Source of the DNA: Kribbella pittospori
GTDB lineage: Bacteria > Actinomycetota > Actinomycetes > Propionibacteriales > Kribbellaceae
DNA length: 64,000 bases
Assembly: GCF_004331465.1 (NCBI RefSeq)
Contig: NZ_SJKB01000024.1
Span: forward strand, 1-64,000
Reading direction: 5' to 3'
Shown in pieces: positions 9,187 through 16,700 of the stretch. The notes beneath the pieces are model-generated. The model was not told the origin of the DNA. It saw only the letters and a list, made by a program, of their open reading frames with translations, and ran no database searches. Numbering within the stretch: the first letter of the stretch is position 1; every line of letters begins with the position of its first letter. The position numbers and the translations under genes were made by a program.

Positions 9187-11061
9187 TCAGCCTGCTTCCT
9201 TGGTGTTGATGGGATCGATGGAGACCGCACCACTCGCGACGCCGCGAATGAGGCTGGTGGTGAGGTCGTGGGTGGCTTGCATGTGTCGCCGGAGATTCGC
9301 CAGGTACTGGGCGGCGCCCGCCAGCGTGGCGTCGAGCGCCTCGGCTTCACCCGCGTGGAGGTCGGGAACGCTCCAGGTCTGCCAGTCGGTTCCGGGCGGG
9401 GCCAGCAGGTTGATAATCGCCGCCAACGCCTGCGGACCGATGGTCGCGCCGGGCCGGAGTCGGAGGATCCGGCTGGGTGACGCGACCAAGGCACCGCCCT
9501 CGAGGTCGACGCGGGCCAGCGGCCGCGGCCGCTGAAGGAAGATGACGTCGCCCGGCTCGGTTCGCGTCGCGCGGGGATACAGTTGCACGGCGTCCAGTGG
9601 GTCAAGCCGGGCGTCCTCGACGCTCGCGTCGGCGGTCAGCAGTCGGACGGTCCCGTCGCGGTCCTGCTCTGTGACATCAATACGGCTGCCACGCTTCATC
9701 GCAAGGTGGCCCGCTGAGACGAGCTCTCCGAGCGACCGCTGCTTCAGCAGGACCTGCCCGGGCGCGGGTGCAGCTGTCACGTCGTACCCGGGAAGCGGTT
9801 CACTCGTCGTCAGGGTCGCGGTGTGGATCTGGTCGAGATGGCTGGTGGAACTTGTGGATCCGAGCTGGACCGCCCGAACGCCGCGAGGCACCACCGGCCC
9901 ACCTGCCAGTACCGAGGCCAGTTCGCCGGCGCGTGCATATCGGTAGGCGCGTGCTTCGGTGAGCTTGAGGGCGGCCGAAATGTCGGACGCGAGGTCCGTC
10001 AGGTCAAAACTCTCCGACGTCACGTCGGCCATCCGGAGTGACCGGGTGCTCCGCCCTCCCTGGACGATCCACACCGCGAGGCTCTGCCGATGCGCGGCCT
10101 TCCAGAGCCCACGAGGCAGCCGGATCGCCATCGCGAGGTTCCCCGCACGGAGAGTCTGTGCTCGCCGTTGCTCACCACCGCCGGTCATTTCGTCGCAGAG
10201 TACGGCGGCCGAGCCCAGGGCGATACCGATATCGGTCGGCCTCAGCGAGACGACCAGATCGTCCAGAGCGTCGAGCGCGATCGTCTCGGATTCTCCAACC
10301 ACAGACACCACTCGCACCGTGCTGCGCGCCTCGCCGATCACCTCGAAGCCGCCGATCACGGCGCGGCGCCGCAGCTCGCGTCCCGACACGGCGGGACCGG
10401 CCAGAATCGCGGGGAATCGCTCGGCCAGCCGGCTCGCAAGTCGGTGGTTGGACGGAGGCACAAGGGCGACCGATTCTCCGCCGAGGTGCACCCGCGCGGC
10501 ATCGCCGGCCGTGCACAGCAACTCCACCACCCCCTCGGAAAGCCCTCGCTCGCCCGCCTGCCTCTGCAGGCGTCCAGATTCGAATCGCGCCAGGGCGTCG
10601 GACACGCCGTACGACGCCCCGGCCAAGTCGTCCACGTACCCCAACAGGTCGATGTCGGCACGGAGCTGGTAGACCTCCCGCTGCAGGATTTCATCGGCAG
10701 GATCGATCTGCTCCGCGAGCGCGTGCAGTTCGGCCGTGTCGAGCTCGGCAAGCTCTGTCCCGCTCATCGCGTGCAGGCAGAGCAGCGTTACTACGTCATC
10801 GGCGTCCGCGGATTCGGGAATCGACAGCGCCGGCGCGTCCTGCCGTGCCTCGGGGTTGTTGCCGCGGCCCGTCTGCTCGAGCCAGGCGACGATCTCGTCG
10901 CGATCGAACCGCTCGACACCGCCGACTGTAGCGACCGCCGAGGGGAACGGGATGAACTGTCCCCGGGCCCTCGGGCGGCGGCGCCACATCGAGACCACGG
11001 GCCGGCTGACGCGGGCGAGGAGCGCCACATCCGGCAGCGTCAGCGTCGGCTGTTGCTCCAT
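9187..11061 (-). CDS. Winged-helix plus MTase-like/TRD-like protein heading the Type I RM operon
   Basis: A 624-residue protein, first gene of the five-gene operon. A GGGAGGTG ribosome site sits 6 nt before the ATG. Residues about 8-60 (LTLPDVALLARVSRPVVSMW, then GGVERFDRDEIVAWL) read as a MerR/excisionase-type DNA-binding domain. Residues about 260-350 resemble the C-terminal half of an N6-methylase core: AVLCDEMTGGGEQRRA, then NLAMAIRLPRGLWKAAHRQ and LAVWIVQGG. No DPxxGSG or NPPY motif is visible, so catalysis is unlikely. The last third (EPGDVIFLQRPRPLARVDLEGG) resembles an HsdS-type target-recognition domain. It could be a regulator or an altered methylase partner. I know of no characterised function. 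Confidence 0.65.
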   Translation of the reverse strand: MEQQPTLTLPDVALLARVSRPVVSMWRRRPRARGQFIPFPSAVATVGGVERFDRDEIVAWLEQTGRGNNPEARQDAPALSIPESADADDVVTLLCLHAMSGTELAELDTAELHALAEQIDPADEILQREVYQLRADIDLLGYVDDLAGASYGVSDALARFESGRLQRQAGERGLSEGVVELLCTAGDAARVHLGGESVALVPPSNHRLASRLAERFPAILAGPAVSGRELRRRAVIGGFEVIGEARSTVRVVSVVGESETIALDALDDLVVSLRPTDIGIALGSAAVLCDEMTGGGEQRRAQTLRAGNLAMAIRLPRGLWKAAHRQSLAVWIVQGGRSTRSLRMADVTSESFDLTDLASDISAALKLTEARAYRYARAGELASVLAGGPVVPRGVRAVQLGSTSSTSHLDQIHTATLTTSEPLPGYDVTAAPAPGQVLLKQRSLGELVSAGHLAMKRGSRIDVTEQDRDGTVRLLTADASVEDARLDPLDAVQLYPRATRTEPGDVIFLQRPRPLARVDLEGGALVASPSRILRLRPGATIGPQALAAIINLLAPPGTDWQTWSVPDLHAGEAEALDATLAGAAQYLANLRRHMQATHDLTTSLIRGVASGAVSIDPINTKEAG

Positions 11062-11127
11062 TCCGCACCTCCCTCGTCATTGATGGCCCGATACTACGGC
11101 GGATCTCCGACATTTGCTGATGATCTA

Positions 11128-11147
11128 TTGATAAGCCTGCTTATCAA
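11128..11147. promoter_or_regulatory. Perfect 20-bp palindrome, likely operator between divergent operons
   Basis: TTGATAAGC-CT-GCTTATCAA is a perfect inverted repeat with 9-bp arms. It lies 67 bp upstream of the minus-strand RM operon start and 91 bp upstream of the plus-strand coiled-coil gene start. It is AT-rich against a GC-rich background. The position fits an operator for a dimeric regulator controlling both directions. The DNA-binding N-terminus of the neighbouring protein (9187-11061) is a candidate ligand. Confidence 0.55.
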
Positions 11148-11237
11148 CTATCGACGTTGCTGCCAGAGATGGATGCTCTCATGCTGCTTTCACCGCTGTC
11201 ATCGGGACAGCGCCGAACTGAGGAGCACAGCCTTCCC

Positions 11238-12656
11238 ATGACCAGAGGTGAGAACGCGGCGCACTTCGACGCCGCCCTGACAGGGATCGTCATCGAGTCG
11301 CTGACCATCGCCGGACCCGATGTCGTACGCGAAGCACAGCACTGGGCCACCGGCCGCCGGGGCCCGATCGTCGAGGACCCGAACCAGCTGGCCGGCGCCG
11401 ACCTGTCGGCTTTCGCCACCGAGGCGGTCCTCCTTGGTGCGCGGGCGCTGGCTGCCACGGCGCAGACTTCCGAGGCGCGCCTGCTGGAGCAGATGCTCAA
11501 GGAGGTCGGCGAGAAAACGGAAGCCGCGAGCTCGAAAGCGGCCGAATTGACCGAACTTGCCGTCAAGGACGCCTCGACGGCCGTTGTTCAGGTCGCCAAC
11601 GACGCGAAGAAGGCCATCACCGAAGCTGATCAGCAGAGTCGCAAGGAGTTCACCGCAGCCGTTCAGGGCGCCAAGAACGATTTGAGCGTCGAGATCAGGC
11701 GGCTCGTCGGTGGCGACAACCCGGAGCTCCTCGAACGCCTCCAGCCAGTGCTGGACAAGTTCGGCTCCGGCCTCGAGACACAGGTCCGGACGAGCACACG
11801 CGAGCTCCTCGAACGGGCCGCGAAGCAGTTTGACCCGACCGACCCGTCCTCGCCGATGGCCAAGCACGCCGCCAGCCTGACGGCTCAGCAGGAGAAGGTA
11901 ACTCAGCAGCTCGAGAAGAACCACGGAGAGCTTGCGGCAAAGGTGGACGAGCTGACGACCATGCTCAAGGTCCAGCAGGCGAAGACGAAGCTCGTCAATG
12001 TCACCCCGATCAAGGGCGATTCGTTCGAGGCGCAGATGCACGACCTGCTCCGCGGTATGGCGGCGGCACTCGGCGACGAGTACGTCGACACAACCGCAAA
12101 GGTCGGTCACGTACCGCGGAGCAAGAAGGGCGATGGCGTCCTCACAGCGGCCGGCTGCGCTCACGTCGTCCTCGAGATGACCGATTCGCCGCGGACCGGC
12201 TGGGGCGAGTACTTCGACGAGGCCGAGCGGAACCGGGGCACAATCGCGGCCATCGGCATCGTCCGTTCGCCCGAGCAGAACGACGGCCAGTCGATCCGCG
12301 TCCTCGGACCACGGCGCGTCGTCCTGGCCTTCGACCCGAACGGCGACGATCCCGAGCTGCTGCGCACCGTCGTACTGCTGATCCGCACGGTCGCACTCGC
12401 GGCGACCTCGCGGACCGGCACCAGCGAGGTCACGACGGCCGAGGAGAAGATCGGCGAAGCACTCGCACAGCTGGACAGGATCGCGAAGGTCAAGAAGCTC
12501 GCGAACGGGATCCAGAAGAACGCCGGAACCATCGACAGCGAGTGCACCGGCCTGAACGCGTCCATCCGCCGACTGCTGGACGAGGCTCTGGTCGCTCTCG
12601 CCGGATCTTCTGCCGCGCCCGCTCCGTTGACCGGCGTCGTGTCCGGCGCCGCCTGA
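11238..12656 (+). CDS. Coiled-coil protein with restriction-endonuclease-like C-terminal fold
   Basis: A 472-residue protein, first of the plus-strand defence series. Residues about 70-260 are long helical, heptad-rich segments (ARLLEQMLKEVGEKTEAASS and similar). After KLVNVTPIKGDSFEAQMHDL (about 255-275) comes a globular region with KKGDGVLTA, AHVVLEMTDSPRTGW and AAIGIVR. The order resembles RmuC/DUF2130-type PD-(D/E)xK folds (acidic-GD...E-x-K), but the final lysine appears as threonine in EMT, so activity is doubtful. The ATG at 11238 is chosen for GAGGAG 12 nt upstream. An open frame from 11157 would run through the promoter region. Function is unknown. A DNA-end or damage sensor is one possibility. 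Confidence 0.65.
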   Translation: MTRGENAAHFDAALTGIVIESLTIAGPDVVREAQHWATGRRGPIVEDPNQLAGADLSAFATEAVLLGARALAATAQTSEARLLEQMLKEVGEKTEAASSKAAELTELAVKDASTAVVQVANDAKKAITEADQQSRKEFTAAVQGAKNDLSVEIRRLVGGDNPELLERLQPVLDKFGSGLETQVRTSTRELLERAAKQFDPTDPSSPMAKHAASLTAQQEKVTQQLEKNHGELAAKVDELTTMLKVQQAKTKLVNVTPIKGDSFEAQMHDLLRGMAAALGDEYVDTTAKVGHVPRSKKGDGVLTAAGCAHVVLEMTDSPRTGWGEYFDEAERNRGTIAAIGIVRSPEQNDGQSIRVLGPRRVVLAFDPNGDDPELLRTVVLLIRTVALAATSRTGTSEVTTAEEKIGEALAQLDRIAKVKKLANGIQKNAGTIDSECTGLNASIRRLLDEALVALAGSSAAPAPLTGVVSGAA

Positions 12657-12704
12657 CAACTCACAACCAATCCATTCAGCCAGACCCGGTGGGGGAATCA
12701 CGAA

Positions 12705-13406
12705 ATGTCGCAGCATCAGCAGAATCCGCAGTACCAGCCCGGTCTGCCGCCGCAGCCGGTCAAGAAGCGCCACATCCTGCGCAACACGATGATCGCGCTG
12801 TCCGTCGGTTTCGTCGTGCTCGCAGGCGGCTGCGTCGCCGTCCTGGCGAACGGAGTGAACGACGCCGCGAAGGACAGCACGGCCACCAAAGCTGAAGCAC
12901 CGGTCGTCACGTCGCCGGCGACCCGACCGACCGAACCGGCGAGCGAGCCGCCCGCCAGCGCCGAACCGACCGCGACGCCGACCGAGGAAGACCGCGTCGC
13001 GAAGGTTGGTGCCACGCAGTGGTTCGACTACAGCGACGGAGTGAAGGTCCAGGTCACCACTCTCAAGCGGTTCCGGATCAGCCAGTACGCCGCCGGCGGC
13101 AAGCCGGGCGACGTGGGAGTCATTGTCACGGTCACGCTCCAGAACGGGTCGTCGGACACCTTCGACACCGGTCTCGTCGACGTCAAGCTCGCCAGCGGAC
13201 CCAACGGCGACCAGGCCGATTCGGTCTTCGACTCCGAGCAGAACCTGGGTGGCGGGTTCGAGGGCTCGATCCTGCCGGGCAAGAAGAAGACCGCCCGGTA
13301 CGGCTTCGCGATTCCGAAGGCTCACGTGAGTTCAACACTCCAGCTCGAGGTTGCGCCTGGTTGGGACTACGAGGGCAGCCACTTCGAGGGCAAGTTGTCG
13401 AACTGA
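12705..13406 (+). CDS. Membrane-anchored DUF4352-like protein
   Basis: A 233-residue protein starting 48 bp after the coiled-coil gene. A short proline-rich cytoplasmic head is followed by one hydrophobic segment at about residues 27-48 (MIALSVGFVVLAGGCVAVLA). A Pro/Thr/Ser/Glu-rich linker runs to about 95, then an immunoglobulin-like domain of about 130 residues (TQWFDYSDGVKVQVTTLKR, then VGVIVTVTLQNGSSDTFDTG, ending WDYEGSHFEGKLSN). This is the usual layout of actinobacterial DUF4352 exported proteins. Such proteins are common outside defence loci, so its role here is unclear. A strong terminator follows directly. Confidence 0.7.
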   Translation: MSQHQQNPQYQPGLPPQPVKKRHILRNTMIALSVGFVVLAGGCVAVLANGVNDAAKDSTATKAEAPVVTSPATRPTEPASEPPASAEPTATPTEEDRVAKVGATQWFDYSDGVKVQVTTLKRFRISQYAAGGKPGDVGVIVTVTLQNGSSDTFDTGLVDVKLASGPNGDQADSVFDSEQNLGGGFEGSILPGKKKTARYGFAIPKAHVSSTLQLEVAPGWDYEGSHFEGKLSN

Positions 13407-13418
13407 CGTCCGTGGCCA

Positions 13419-13454
13419 GGAGACCGGCTTCGAGGAGGGAGGGAGCCGGTCTCC
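13419..13454 (+). terminator. Strong hairpin terminator
   Basis: GGAGACCGGCT and AGCCGGTCTCC form a perfect 11-bp stem with a 14-nt purine-rich loop. It starts 12 bp after the DUF4352-like gene stop. It separates the first two plus-strand genes from the large helicase gene. Confidence 0.8.
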
Positions 13455-13763
13455 TGCTGACTACGCCAATCCTGCTCACTCTCGATGGAACGTAGTCGGG
13501 TAGTGCCCCGTTCGGCAGAGCAAGCCCGTACAACTCGTCGTGGGCGGGCGACGCTTAACCGGCGCAGACGCGTGTGCCCGACGATTCAGTCCTTCGGACT
13601 CGCCGACAATGTCCGGGCCAGATGTAACGGTCTGGACCCGATAACGATCAACAAAGGGGCGCCGGGCTAGGTGGTCGGTGAGAGCGGTCGCGCTGACAGT
13701 GTCGGCGGGGCCTCTTACAGCGGTGACGATGCGGGGAGCAGAGCTGTTCTCCTGGGGGAAACT
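13455..13763. other. Intergenic region before the large helicase
   Basis: About 310 bp with no supported gene. Near 13618-13635 an imperfect inverted repeat (CCAGA-N8-TCTGG) lies next to GATAACGATC, which could be part of a promoter. GGGGGAA a few bases before the ATG at 13764 is the ribosome site that decides the helicase start. Confidence 0.4.
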
Positions 13764-16700
13764 ATGGGGTCATTGGATATCGGTGCGTCGCTGGGGGCCG
13801 TAGCGGACGGGTCGTTGAACGATCGTGCAGCTCGGATCTTCGAGTTTCTGGTCAAATTGCAGCAGCTCCGGACGCGCGTCGTGCGTTCGGTGGATGCCTA
13901 CCGCGCGGTTATGTGGCTGGGCCAGCTGCCGACGACCGACGCGCTCCGATTCGGCGCTGAGACCGAGGAGTCTGGAACCTGGCTCGCGATCGACCGGGTC
14001 GAGCGGATCGCGCCGCCGGTCCCGCCGGATGTCCTCCGTCCTTGGCTCACCGAGCGATCGCTTCGTGACTCGTCCCAGACATTGCCGACGTTGAGCAGCC
14101 GCTCGGCGCGGGCGATCCAGGTTGTCACGCCGGAGGGCGACCACGAGACGCGGACCGAGGAGCTGCTGCTCGAGGATCACCCCGAAATCGAGTCTGAGCT
14201 GGACGAGTGGGCTCCGGAATGGCAGGCATGGGCAGCGGACGACCGCCCGCGTGCCGCTGTAGCGGAGGCATATCACCACCTCTACGAGATCTACCAGGAT
14301 GCTACGGCGCTCGCAGAGACGTACGAGGTCGTCGTCGGATTCGGATGCCTGGTGTCGAGGTCGGGCGGTCAGGACGTGAAGCGTCATCTGGTCACCATGC
14401 CTGCCTCGATCGAGCTCGATCTCGATTCGGGGCGACTGACGGTACTTTCGTCCCCGGACGGACGGGCACCGGTGCTGGAGGAAGACATGCTTGCCCCCGC
14501 CGATACAGCCTCGGACGAGGTGCGCCAGGCGATCCGCGCCGGCCTGAACAGCCTGGACGACCCGTGGGCAGCCGAGCCGGATGGAATCGCGGGCGTGCTG
14601 CGGACCTGGGTCAACGGGGCCGGCCCGGACGCTGCGTTCGATCCCGGAATGCAGTCGCCGTCCGGAGGCACGCGCCGCGCCGACGGGCAGCCGACGGTCG
14701 CCTTCGCACCAGCCCTGATCCTTCGGGAGCGCACGAAGAGATCGTTGGTCGCCGCGTGCGAGCAGATCATCGCGCAGCTGCGAGCCGGTGCAGAGGTGCC
14801 GTCCGGCGTCAAGCAGTTCGCGCAAATCACCGACGGCCGTGTCTCGGAGGTGGATCAGGTTCCATGGGAGACGGCGTACGCCGATACCGAGGTGTACTTC
14901 CCGAAGCCGGCGAACGACGAGCAACGGCAGATCCGGCAGCGTCTGGCTGACCATCAGACAGTCGTGGTCCAGGGTCCTCCGGGAACCGGAAAGACGCACA
15001 CGATCGCGAATCTGATCAGCGACCTACTGGCCCATGGGCAACGGGTACTGGTCACCAGCACGACGACTCGGGCGCTCACCGTGCTGAAGGAGCAACTCCC
15101 GAACGAGATTCGAGACCTCTGCGTCAGCGTGACCGACGACGCGGGCAGAGGGCAAGCCGATCTCGAGCGGTCTGTTGCCACCATCCTCGCCGAGGCCGAC
15201 CGAGCGAACCCGAAGGCATCGGAACGTGAGGAATCACGGCTCCGAGGGCAGCTCGCCGACGCTCGGGCGCGCGAGCAGGAGGCAATGACCCAGCTCCGCA
15301 GCATCCGCGAGCGGGAGACGTACGTCTACGCCCCGGAGATCGGCGACTACTCGGGAACGCTGCAGCAGATCGCAGAGCGGCTTGCCGGCGAACAGGACAC
15401 TCTGGGATGGTTCGACAAGGACCACGACGAGACGCTTTCCCTGACCGTTGCGGACGTTGTGGGCTACTTGCAACTTCTCCGTCGGGCGACGCCGGAGCTG
15501 CGTGCGCTCTGTGGACGCGTACCTGACCTGAGCGAGATCGTTCAGCCTGCCGACTTCCAGCACCTGGTAGAGCGTCGCGCCGAGTTGAGTGCACGGGCAC
15601 AGGATCTGGCGGACGCACGCCGTACGGACGAGTTTGCCGCCTTGACGAGATGTGATGCGGCAGAACGTGACCAGATCCGCGTCGGTGTTGCGGACTTGGC
15701 CCGCCGGCGCCAGGATCTCGGCCGCCGGCTTGAGCCTTGGTTAGCAGACGCCGTTCGAGATGTGACCGGCGGACGCGAGCGCTCATGGCGGCAGCGGTCG
15801 GAGGCGACCACCGCTGGTATCGCTGGCGCACAGTTCTGGCTGCAGGCTGTCGGTGGATCGCTCGTCACCGGACTTGACCGTCTTGAGCTCGCTGATGCGG
15901 TCGGGCAGGTCACCACGCTGGAACAACACCTCGCCAGCGGCGGAAAGATCAAGGGTCTGCTCGGGCGCTCCAAGGCCGCGAAGGCCGCAGCGCTGCTCCT
16001 CGAGTGCGTCCGAGTCAACGGCCAGTCGATCGAGGATTTAGATCAGCTGCAACCGGTGCGGGGTCGCGTGATGGCCGAGGTCGAGCTCTCCCGATTGGAG
16101 GATCTCTGGGGATACAGCCACTCGCCGTTCGGGCCGCAGGAACAGCGGATTGCCGTCCTGACCGATGAGAACGTCGTCCTGGGGCAGGTGTTGACGTTTG
16201 CAGACGCGGCATCGGCGCTCGACCAACGACTGAAATCGGTCGCGACGATGCCGGCGATCGACCTGCGCGAAGGCGACGGATTAGTTCGTTTGCAGAGAGC
16301 ATTGGACGCGGTGGAACTGCAGTCCTTGCAGGACGATGTGCAGGCCAGGACGGAGCACACCAAGGAATTGCTGGCCGACCTCGAAACAGCGGCCGGTGCC
16401 GTATCCGCGGTGAGCCAGGGGGCCGAGGCGCTCAGGCGCTGGGACGCGGCTGACTACCGCGGCGCGTTCCAGGCATTCGCGACCGCGCACGCGGCGAATG
16501 CGGTTCTCGAGCAGCTCGATCAGGCGCGTCTCCGGGTAGCGCAGGCTGCCCCGATCCTCGCGGTGAAGATCGAGGAAACTGCATCCGACCCGATCTGGGA
16601 CGAGCGGCTCCCCAAGCTGATGGAGGGGTGGGCGTGGTCGGTCTGGGACAAGCGGCTGCGTGACAAGAACGATCCCGAGGCGGAGAAGCGGTGGCGGGAC

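Noticed and set aside
9186..9605. N-terminal extension of HsdM
   Set aside because: It overlaps the upstream gene in another frame and reads as Arg/Ser/Pro-rich shadow; the GTG at 9185 gives the normal HsdM length.
11199..13325. 708-codon open frame antisense to the coiled-coil and DUF4352-like genes
   Set aside because: It spans two real genes and their spacer and has low-complexity Arg/Gly/Leu sequence.
13485..13670. 61-codon ORF before the large helicase
   Set aside because: No ribosome site, Arg-rich shadow-type composition and no recognisable family.
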